This document shows, piece by piece, positions 1 to 7,920 of a stretch of 15,803 nucleotides of DNA; the first letter of the stretch is position 1, and every line of letters starts with the position of its first letter. The stretch lies in assembly GCA_014885115.2 (NCBI GenBank), contig WKLE02001437.1, positions 1,790 to 17,592 on the forward strand. Direction: 5' to 3'. The notes below the pieces were generated by a model that saw only the letters and a program-made list of their open reading frames with translations, had not been told where the DNA came from and ran no database searches. Made by a program: the position numbers and the translations under genes. Source of the stretch: Asterionellopsis glacialis. Lineage: Eukaryota > Bacillariophyta > Plagiogrammaphyceae > Rhaphoneidales > Asterionellopsidaceae.

Positions 1-1
1 C

Positions 2-79
2 GAAAGGACGGCCATTCCCGTGGAGAGTAATGTGATGGACGAGGCAGAATCATTGTTGGTTGCCGCATTGGGAAAATAA
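2..79 (+). CDS. 3' end of an unidentified gene (partial)
   Basis: From base 2 a reading frame runs 25 codons to a TAA at 77-79. The peptide starts ERTAIPVESNVMDEAESLLV and ends AALGK. Its acidic, helical-looking tail and the absence of stops fit the C-terminus of a protein whose body lies left of the window. There is too little sequence to name a family. A chance open frame of this length is quite possible, so this is a tentative call. Confidence 0.35.
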   Translation, partial: ERTAIPVESNVMDEAESLLVAALGK

Positions 80-506
80 TACTATTGACTGCATTCTTAC
101 GCCTTGTGGCCATCAGATTTGCTGCAAAAGCGTGTACTTGTTCGTCTAATGCGGTAAATAAGTCGGGTAATTATTAAATTTGATATGGTTATATTGTTGC
201 GTACAGTACATATTCAGAACTTACATTTTCGTATACGAACTTGTACCAGGTACAGACAGTAGCGAACCAGGTATGCGTAAAGAAGGCATGTTTCCTGAAT
301 TAGGGATCAGGGGCTTCGCCACCTCCCTCCCTTTTCTTCCTTTTTCTCCCATTTTGCTGGCCAACGTGATCGGGAGCGTTTTGTCTAGCGGCAGCAAGAA
401 GAGTTTGCACCTATGGTACGGTACTGGAAGCACGTGCTGAATATAATATCTTTTACCATGATGATGTTGTTTGATCTCGTTTCGGACCTGCAAGCCTTCA
501 AGAACA
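80..506. other. Intergenic region / 5' flank of the glycosyltransferase-like gene
   Basis: No convincing gene. The short open frames on both strands here have no recognisable domain and overlap each other antisense. The one notable sequence is an uninterrupted pyrimidine run at 322-350 (29 C/T bases), about 160 bases before the first ATG of the next gene. It could be a promoter element or belong to a 5' UTR intron, but neither can be shown from the sequence. Confidence 0.4.
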
Positions 507-2086
507 ATGATTCAACAGGCAGAGGGAGACAACAGACTCAAGACAAGAATGGTGCGATCGTCTGGACACACAATAAGAAGAAACCGGCAAGTTGTGGCTC
601 TCCATACTACTGACGATGCAGTCGTTACTCCACCTCCTCATTGCTATGATGACGAAGAAGTAAAAGAAACTAAGCGGAAAAGAATGAGTTTCGTTCATCA
701 CAATATTGTCATCCAGAGGTTAATCACGACTCTCCAAAGAACACAGCAAGAAGAAGGAGGAGAAAAACTAGCAGCGACGAGAATTATTCTTTTTTTCATT
801 ACTGCTACTGGTTCTTATTTTATTATACTGTTATCAACCATGTTTTTTGTGGAAAACAACCAATCATTGTTGGTACAACGACAACGACAGTCACGAATTT
901 CCCAATTTGACGTATTTACAAAGTCTTGCTGCAGACAGAGTCGTCGTATCTATTGGAACAGTAGCATCTCGGCAAAACAAACTTTTACAAACATTGGAAT
1001 CTATCTTTTCTCAAACAGTTGTACCGGGACGAATTCAAGTTCATTACTCCTATAATATTTCCAATGGTGATGATTTGGCTCGCACAATATTCAATAATAC
1101 AATGCTAGAAGAATCAATGAGAAGACAACAGCAACAACGTCAACAGCAACAGAGGTTTCGTAGTGAAAATACTACTAGAACTTCTTCACCAACACTCCCA
1201 AAGCTTGGGTTTTTATCAAACACCATCCTCTAAATGGCGGACAGCTGGTAAAATATTGGGAGCACTTTATCAAGAATGGAACGGTACAAGTCCTCCTCCT
1301 CCTCCTCCTCCTCCTCCTCCTCCGTCTACAGCAGAAATACAACAACAAAGCACAAATGACAACAATAGACATCGCAATGGCAAAGAAAAAGAAACTTTAA
1401 TTGTTTTGGCTGATGATGATTGTATATATTCTTCTCGATGGTTAGAAAGTTTATTGGTGGGACATGTCAAGATCCAACCCGAAATACCGAATGCGGCTGT
1501 AGGGATGAGAGGGTGGAGGATACGAAAGGATTTGACCTATGGTGCACCGCCACTCATAGTGGGTGGTCAATCTCATCCATCAGGTATTTGGGGATCATTC
1601 CCATGGACCGAACGGTATGTCATTCAAGGCGACAGATTATATGACAAATACCGGGTGGGTGCCCTCGTGGTGGGGTGTAATGGTGTGTTAGTGAAACCAT
1701 CCTTCTTTACATCAGATATCTTTCAGGCACCTACCGATACTCATTTTTTATTAAACGATGCATGGAACAATGGGAATATGGCTAATCATTCAATTGAACG
1801 TTGGGTTGTCCCTATGCTGGGGACAGATACCATGGGGACGCACTTGGGACAACATGCCACTGTGATTGATCATCAAATCCGTAACAAGAATCGTGGAGCA
1901 GGAAATACCATGATGTTTCATTATTTCAAGGATGCATGGGAAAAGGATTTATGGTATTCGGATATGGATTCACCTCCTCTCAAGGGATTTTGGCCATTGC
2001 GTCACTGGTTTTCAGAAAATGTCATCCTGTACCTGCACTGTTTCCGTTGGATCCGTAATTTAGTAGGTGACTTTCGAGTTCCATGA
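507..2086 (+). CDS. Glycosyltransferase family 2-like type II membrane protein, in three reading frames
   Basis: The gene reads in three pieces. Frame 3 from ATG 507 gives a soluble N-terminus and one membrane segment (783-851). Frame 1, from about 852 or earlier to about 1215, carries VVVSIGTVASRQNKLLQTLE, the first strand and helix of a GT-A fold. Frame 2, from about 1121-1215 to the TGA at 2086, carries SKWRTAGKILGAL, the metal-binding IVLADDDCIY motif, and a late block LNDAWNNGNMANHSIERWVV that resembles the conserved acidic DDxWxxG block of this family. The layout fits a Golgi-type sugar transferase; donor and acceptor are unknown. Both frame changes go the same way (+1). They could be assembly errors, early decay or introns: GT 660 to AG 771 would join frames 3 and 1 (112 nt), and GT 1067 to AG 1178 would join frames 1 and 2 (also 112 nt). 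A (TCC)11 tract codes a proline run inside the catalytic domain. Confidence 0.6.
1125..1152 (+). repeat. Interrupted CAA/CAG microsatellite (polyGln)
   Basis: A run of CAACAG/CAACAA units codes QQQQRQQQQR in frame 1 of the glycosyltransferase-like gene. It lies inside the stretch where frame 1 and frame 2 are both open, so a length change in this repeat is one simple way the frame could have shifted. Confidence 0.8.
1291..1323 (+). repeat. (TCC)11 microsatellite coding polyproline
   Basis: Eleven perfect TCC units, read in frame 2 as an uninterrupted proline run after the EWNGTS sequence. The tract sits between the TAGKILGAL helix and the DDD metal-binding strand of the glycosyltransferase-like domain, a place where a surface loop is expected. 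Perfect repeats of this length are usually variable between strains. Confidence 0.95.
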
Positions 2087-2461
2087 AGATACTAAAGGGG
2101 GAGGGGAAGAAAAAATGTCTCTCTCCACACGTGTTTATTGATTATACAATGAAAGAATGATGCTTCATCTGCCTGTGGAATGCTTGGGCATGCCATCAGC
2201 TGGTTAGCCTACCAACAAGCAAGAAATACTCGAAAACTATTGATTCAAAAATCCATAACGAATTTGTAAAGAGAGGGAAGTCTAATAGCTTGTATGCGCT
2301 GAGTAGAATCCTCTCAATTGCAACAACAATTCAAACTTTGTAGTATGATTGAAGTATCTGATACGGATCTCAGTAAAAAACCAACGATGTTAAGAATTGG
2401 TGAATATTATAAAATAAAGCATGGAGATTGTGATGTTCCTGGTATGGGGAGTAGAAAACAA
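2087..2461. other. Intergenic region between convergent genes
   Basis: This stretch separates the 3' ends of the plus-strand glycosyltransferase-like gene and the minus-strand D27-like gene, so it should hold both 3' UTRs. I see no open frame with a recognisable motif, no tRNA-like sequence and no strong repeat. Confidence 0.5.
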
Positions 2462-2842
2462 CTACCATTCTAGTTCTTTTGGTAAACACCCTTGATTGCC
2501 ACCGTAGTAGCAGAATTTGCACCCTAATCCTTGTTCCCTTGGTTGGGGTGATATTTTGATCGGTGCATTCATACGATTCATGAAATATTGTTCTACAGGT
2601 TTTTGACACATGTCTCTGCAACCGTCTTCACCGATTGCTTCACGAAAGTGACATTTTTGAATCATCATCGTGTTTGTTGTTGTTCCTGGCAAAGTACGGA
2701 TTATAGCACCACCCACGACCCAACTGAATGTCACACTCGATGATATCTTACTAAACCAAGCAGATAACTTGGGATACAGTCTTTCGTACAAAAATTTTCC
2801 GTCTGCTCGCCCATACTGAACTCGTCTCCTTGGTGTCACTCC
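2462..2842 (-). CDS. Beta-carotene isomerase D27-like (DUF4033) C-terminal region, 5' exon not found
   Basis: The minus-strand frame ends at TAG (2464-2462). It carries a cysteine pattern typical of the D27-like C-terminal domain: CHFREAIGEDGC, then RDMCQKPVEQYF, then a GCKFCYYGG segment; counting from the GTG at 2839 the cysteines are 63, 74, 78, 107, 110 and 118. Upstream, LYERLYPKLSAWFSK and FSWVVGGAII fit the helical part that precedes this domain. D27 family proteins are plastid, iron-dependent carotenoid isomerases; plant D27 acts in strigolactone synthesis, while algal members have varied or unknown roles. The frame has no ATG and is closed by TGA at 2854-2852. The CDS must therefore start in an upstream exon, or the gene is truncated. 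A possible acceptor is ATATTAG ending at 2842. Family placement is by eye and fairly secure; substrate is not. Confidence 0.6.
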   Translation of the reverse strand, partial: GVTPRRRVQYGRADGKFLYERLYPKLSAWFSKISSSVTFSWVVGGAIIRTLPGTTTNTMMIQKCHFREAIGEDGCRDMCQKPVEQYFMNRMNAPIKISPQPREQGLGCKFCYYGGNQGCLPKELEW

Positions 2843-2854
2843 TAATATGGATCA

Positions 2855-3225
2855 CAAACTTCCAACTCCTAAGGGAAAGCGTATCTATAACTCTAACTTT
2901 CATTTGTAATGCCGCAGCCAATCACCTCTCCCACAAGCAATGAAAAAAAATCTTGGGTGTGCACACGGCCGCCCATCAGCAGATCTCTCCATTGATGCCA
3001 ACAATAATCCTTTGCTGAAATTGATATTTGTCATTGTCTCCTGCATGGCCTATCATAATAATATATTGATATCATCATTTACCAGTATTTGGACTACAAC
3101 AAAGGGATTGCAGTACAGTTCATTCAAACGTCTCCTCATTCGTGTCGCGTCGCTTCGCTTCGTGTTGTATCATTGTGGTATCGCATTGCATTACATGGAA
3201 TCGCATTATTATTTAACAAATCTCC
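2855..3225. other. Divergent intergenic region (D27-like gene / exonuclease gene)
   Basis: The D27-like frame points left and the exonuclease gene points right, so this 370-base stretch should contain both promoters, plus any missing 5' exon of the D27-like gene. A minus-strand open frame in it (about 3044 down to 2920) has a GT near its end. However, the splice phase does not join it to the D27-like frame without a stop. I found no clear TATA box. Confidence 0.4.
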
Positions 3226-6200
3226 ATGAAGAACAATCAACATTTACACCAACGACAAGGAAGAATTGGTCTGAAGAAATCGTCTAAAGTGTTATTATTA
3301 ATAATAATGATGATAGTATCATGTATTCTCAATCAACAATCGAAATCACAAAGGAGATTCTTTGTCAAGGCAGCATCCTGCTTTGTCTCTCGTCATGGTC
3401 ATCATCATCGTCACGGTCACCATCACATTGTTGCATTCCATCAACCAGAACAATCATCAAGGCAACGAATCATGAAACCGAATTCCGTCTTCTTTTCTTC
3501 CTTGACAAACAATAATGATGAACATGAAAATGATGACAATGAGGATGATCCTATTGTCGGACTTGCAGCATGGGATGATTTATTTCTGGAATCATCATCA
3601 TCATCATCATCATCGTTGTCATCCTCCACAGCAGCATCCATGAACACTCCTCATGATAAGGATGACACTTCCATTGTAGATGTGTCATCGATACCAGTTC
3701 ATCTACATCCATCAATGATGTTTGATCCAAATGAGAAGAATAGTAATTCAAACGACAACTTTCTTGATGATGATGGTTTTGATACCATTGATCAAGACTA
3801 TAATTACAACAACAATGATGATGATGGTAGCAATTCACTAGATGAATATGATGCTATACCACCATTACCAGCGCCACCAACAAAAACAACAGTACAAATG
3901 AAGAAGAAGAATGACAGTCATACGAATAACACGTTCAGTTCAAAAAGTGACACACCACCATCAATGTTAGAAAACGAAAACATCAAAGGAAACGAACCAA
4001 GAATACAACAAACTACTACGGATAATCCTTCTCCTCGTGTCATACCTCCTATATTAGACTATGGTATGGATGACATTGACATGGATTATAATCCATACGA
4101 TGATAATGACAATCACGATCAACTTGTATTTCATGATTCTGATTCTCAACATGAAAAGAATGATGATGATAATGATTTCACAATGATACCACAATTAGAT
4201 GCATGGGATATCGACAATCATGTGGATACTTCTACTGATTACAGTACACGTACTGCTTCTTCTCATTCTTCGACCAAGTCTACAACGACGACAACAGCGG
4301 CGTCGTCGATGCCAGCTTCTTTATCAAATGAGAAAGAAACCAATGACAAGAAGGATGAAAGTTCATCCTCACAACCAACATCGCCACCACTACCACCACC
4401 ATCAGCAACAACAGCAACAACAGCAACAACAGCAACAACAGCAACTACCAAACCAGTACGTGCAACACTACATACACCATCTCGTCTTGTAGATGGTGGT
4501 GATAGCAATGACAACAACAATAACAATAACCAGAATACCAACTTTTATGACAAGGCAAGTTCAGGCAATGGTGCAACATCCCATGTAGATGCCTTAAAAT
4601 ATCAATTAATCCAAATTGAACAAGACATCTACAAGGAAAACAATGGCATCAAATTTAATATTAACAGTTCCAAACAATTGTCAATAGTGCTATTTGGTCC
4701 TGACGGTGTTGGACAAAGCACCAACAAACTTGCACTGGAGGCTATAGGTGGTGGTAACACCAACCATTCCAAATCCAAACTTGCCGATTTAGTATTAATG
4801 TACCGGACTACGAAAAGTGCCATCAAACGTGAAGAAAAACGTATCACACACCAATCCAATGGGAATCATGTAACAAATGTCCATCAAGTACATCGAAGTA
4901 CTACTACAACAACAGCAACACAATCATCAACATCAACAACGTCATCATCATCAACAACAACAACAACATCTATCTCTATCCACGAGGATATGAATGGAAA
5001 TGGTGATCCATTGTTACTAGTCGACGCATCAGCCTATATCTTTCGTGCGTACTATTCCATGCCAACCTTGCATCGGTCTGATGGGACACCTGTTGGAGCT
5101 GTATTAGGATTTTGTAATATGTTAAATCGATTAGTCTTGCATCGATTATGGAATGGTGAACGTCCACGTTTGGTCTTAGTCTTTGATGCCAAGGGACCTA
5201 CCTTTCGACACGACTTATATGACTTGTACAAGGCCAATCGGAAGGAATGTCCCATGGATTTAATACCCCAATTTGATCTAATACGGACTGTAGCACAAGC
5301 TTATGGGATCCAGCAATTAGAAGCCACAGGATTTGAAGCGGACGATGTCATTGCCACATTGGCAACCATGGCGATACAAGAAGGTGTAGATGTGAATATT
5401 TTATCGGGGGATAAAGATTTGATGCAACTCATCACACCTGAGTAAGTCCTGTCGTGTTCCAGTGTACCAATTTTTTTGAAAGATGGCAAACGCAAAGAAG
5501 CAAAATGAACTCATTACTTGTCTTTTTATATTCTGTTTTGTGTGTGTTTTTATATATTGTTGTTGTTGTTATTCTATTGTTCTTATTTTTGCATCACACG
5601 GAATAAAGAAATGCTGTCCCTAGTGTTCATATGATTGATCCAAAAGAAATGGCACGGACGACATATGATGGTGTTGTAGAAAAGTGGGGTGTTCCACCTG
5701 AACTTGTGGGAGATTTATTAGCCTTGACAGGTGATGCATCTGATAATATTCCTGGTATCAAGGGTATTGGTCCCAAGGGTGCTGCAGAACTTTTAAACAA
5801 ATACGGATCATTGGACAACGTATTGGAGAATGCCAATGATATTCCTCAAAAGGGAAAACGTACCAATGTACTAAATGGTATAGATGACGCCAAGCTATCT
5901 AGACAATTGGTAGAATTGGAAAGGTTTATACCAAAGGAATCCATGACATTTCCACAGGATGTCGAAACTGTATCAGAACTACGAATGGAAGAAATGAATT
6001 CAGATCGGTTACTTGCCTTATATCAAGAAATGGGGTTTAAAAAATTAACGAATGATTTCCAACATCGATTGACACAAATGAAACGGACTGCAGCCAATAA
6101 CGGAAATGCCAATACTGCAACTAGAAACAGCAGCGATAACAACACCAAAAGTACCGCACAGCCAACACAAAATAACAACAATAAAAAGAAGAACAATAAT

Positions 6201-6281
6201 GGACGTTCGTTCTCGTCATCCTTCAACCGTCCCAAGGCACAAGTACCTAAACCAGAAGATTTTGATGGTGTACCTTTCTAG
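3226..6281 (+). CDS. Organelle-type 5'-3' exonuclease (PolI 5' nuclease domain), two exons
   Basis: join(3226..5441,5624..6281), 957 residues. The nuclease domain (about 595-860) is of the DNA polymerase I N-terminal / FEN type, which removes RNA primers and flaps. It shows LLLVDASAYIFRAYYS (Asp600), the helical-arch segment YKANRKECP (668 on), FEADDVIATLA (Asp706/707), SGDKDLMQL (Asp729/731), GDASDNIPG (Asp776/779) and the H3TH loop GIKGIGPKGAAELL (783-796), so all metal-ligand positions look filled. Residues 22-36 form a hydrophobic core (KVLLLIIMMIVSCIL) followed by a basic, His-rich stretch with VAFHQP, consistent with signal plus transit peptide import into a plastid. Residues 80-450 are disordered and rich in Asp, Asn, Ser and Thr. 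Residues 457-540 resemble a DNA polymerase A thumb fragment (FNINSSKQL 477-485; LVLMYRTTKSAIK). No palm or fingers are present. The C-terminus is a polyAsn/Lys tail ending in DFDGVPF. Confidence 0.85.
3591..3614 (+). repeat. (ATC)8 microsatellite coding polySer
   Basis: Eight perfect ATC/TCA units, read in frame as a run of serines in the disordered N-terminal region of the exonuclease. Similar but less perfect TCA, GAT and AAC tracts fill bases 3500-4560, giving the acidic and Ser/Asn-rich composition. Confidence 0.95.
4405..4449 (+). repeat. 9-bp tandem repeat GCAACAACA x5 (Ala-Thr-Thr)
   Basis: Four perfect GCAACAACA units and a fifth, imperfect one (GCAACTACC) code ATT ATT ATT ATT ATT in the linker before the polymerase-like fragment of the exonuclease. 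The 9-bp period keeps the reading frame. Confidence 0.95.
4594..4845 (+). other. PolA thumb-like fragment upstream of the exonuclease domain
   Basis: Residues about 457-540 of the exonuclease, starting LKYQLIQIEQDIYKENNG and followed by FNINSSKQLSIVLFG, TNKLALEAI, LADLVLMYRTTKSAIK. In family A DNA polymerases an LE..I......FN.xSxKQLxxxLF segment followed by an acidic/Leu stretch and a YRxxxK helix marks the thumb and the start of the polymerase domain. Here the segment precedes the 5' nuclease, the reverse of bacterial Pol I, and nothing of the palm follows. It is bounded on both sides by low-complexity sequence. The resemblance is by eye. Confidence 0.55.
5442..5623 (+). other. Spliceosomal intron, 182 nt
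   Basis: The donor is GA|GTAAGT at 5442 and the acceptor is CCCTAG|TG ending at 5623. The interior is T-rich with a GTT repeat tract. Splicing joins CCT GA and T GTT CAT to give LITPDVHMIDP, which restores an unbroken 5' nuclease domain between the DKD motif and the GDASDN motif. Length modulo 3 is 2 and the intron has in-frame stops, so retention would truncate the protein right after the DKD motif. Confidence 0.95.
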
Positions 6282-7920
6282 TGGATGTTTTATTCGCCAC
6301 ATTACGGAATGGTGAGCCAATACATCAAATGGGCAACAGAGTAGCAGTTTGGTATGGTGGTATTATGTATTTACAACCATCTACTTAAGGCTATTGTTTG
6401 AAGAGCTTGGAGCATAATGAAAACACTAGACTAGAAATAAACTACCTGACATGGGTATATATTATAAAAATTTAATACAAAGTAGCAAATGGTATTCCTA
6501 AAGTATGTGTATAAATAATAATGTTTTCGATGCATGTAATTATTTTTGATTGATTCTAGCTGGTCCCACTTGCTGACGACTTTTTGTTTCCTTTGTTCTT
6601 TGAAAGAATGATTTAGAGCAAGTATGAATGTTAGTGTATGATTTTCAAGAAAAAGGTTTCAAAGTCATTTGGAACAGAAGCATCAGAGATTGACACTGCC
6701 AGTATAGTATCAAACTGATTTTTCAAACTATATAGCCTTCTTAAGGAAAAGAATTAATGGCCTAATCCGTTAGCTGGTCACGTGTCGCAAGTCGCATGAA
6801 TTACTTGAAGCAAACTTGAAGTGAATTATTCCGGTGTTCAGTTCTTTCAAAATGAGTACTTTCCAAGTCTATACTGCATACAGAATTCAAGATGGCTGGC
6901 GTTATTGAGGTTTTTAATCGTGACATTAAAGAGTTCATCACAAGCATAACACACCTGGAATCCTTACGACTAGCAGGTACTCGGATACGTAGACAAATAC
7001 ATATCTAGTTGCTTGAATACCAACTGGGCCAGATAGTGATCTCATTTCGTCCAAACGTTTTCTGAAATGAATGAGACATTCTAATCGTACCTCATGATGG
7101 TCCTCTTTATTCTTGACAGGACGATGACTTTAATTATCATCCAGCATCATCCATGAGGACCTGCTGGGAGAAGTCGATATCCCCTTTGACCATTGGAGTT
7201 CGCATTCAAGTACGTTAGCTACCCCTCTAATTATTCATTTTGCCTCATACTACGATATTTCGAATTCCGTAGAAAAGAACAATAGCCTGATATTTTCGAT
7301 ATTGCAGTTTTACAAGTTCTCGCCCTACTGTAACTTTGACTTTATCCTCTGACCAATTATGTTCTTTGTGTAGAACTATCACAGTATATACTCAGCGTAC
7401 AAAAATGTACTATAAGAAATAGAGAGCAAAAAAAGAATCCTCGTGAATGATTTCAATTAACACAGGTTTGTCCCTTAAGTGTTCTTTGTTGCAACTTCTC
7501 GATAGAAAGAACGAAGGAATCAGACCACGAAAGCATGGACTAACTTACGAGCATACCTCGTACAGAGAGGAGCTACGTATGTATTTGCAGCCGGAGTATT
7601 TCTGCTTTTCTCTTAAGAAGAGATGACGGTCGGATCAATATAAAAGAATAAGTTATACTTCGCTGCAGTAGAACAATGCAACTACCGCGCTGGCAGCTCC
7701 TAAATTCACACGTTTACGAGTAGAGGTCATCAATAATCTGGAAATCTGATATCAGGCTGAGATCACAGCGAAACAAGGGTATGATCACGGAGTAGCGAAA
7801 CAAGCAGAAGGTACTGTGTCAGAAAAAATTGAAAAGAATCGTACCTATTAGAGCATTTGGAGAAGCGTGTCCGCAAGATCACGTATAGTACATTCGATCA
7901 CTCAAAAATAAATACTTTGC
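6282..7920. other. 1.6-kb gene-poor region upstream of the giant gene
   Basis: No open frame over about 60 codons on either strand and no tRNA-like or rRNA-like sequence. The first part should be the 3' UTR of the exonuclease gene; the right part should hold the promoter and 5' UTR of the 2207-residue gene. Splice-like sites occur: a pyrimidine tract with GACAG ending near 7132, ATTGCAG ending near 7308, and a GTACGT donor at about 7210. A small frame at 6892-7008 starts MAGVIEVFNRDIKEFITSI. These could be 5' UTR introns or a small spliced gene, but the phases do not give a consistent protein. Confidence 0.45.
7639..7646 (+). promoter_or_regulatory. TATA-box-like sequence
   Basis: TATAAAAG lies 275 bases before the ATG of the giant gene. 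It matches the canonical TATA consensus, but the region is AT-rich and no initiator is evident, so this is a weak candidate for the core promoter. Confidence 0.25.

Noticed and set aside
180..493. Overlapping 86- and 90-residue open frames on opposite strands
   Set aside because: They have no recognisable domain, are antisense to each other, and lie in AT- and pyrimidine-rich flanking DNA.
2940..3287. 115-residue plus-strand frame starting MKKNLGCAHGRP
   Set aside because: It overlaps the start of the exonuclease gene in another frame and has no domain. At most it is an upstream open frame.
3441..4541. Several minus-strand and shifted frames rich in Asp, His or Val over the exonuclease N-terminus
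   Set aside because: They are translations of trinucleotide repeats in other frames and carry no independent coding evidence.
7093..7162. GGTCCTC...GAGGACC inverted repeat
   Set aside because: The arms are only 7 bases with a loop of about 50. This is expected by chance in a region this size.
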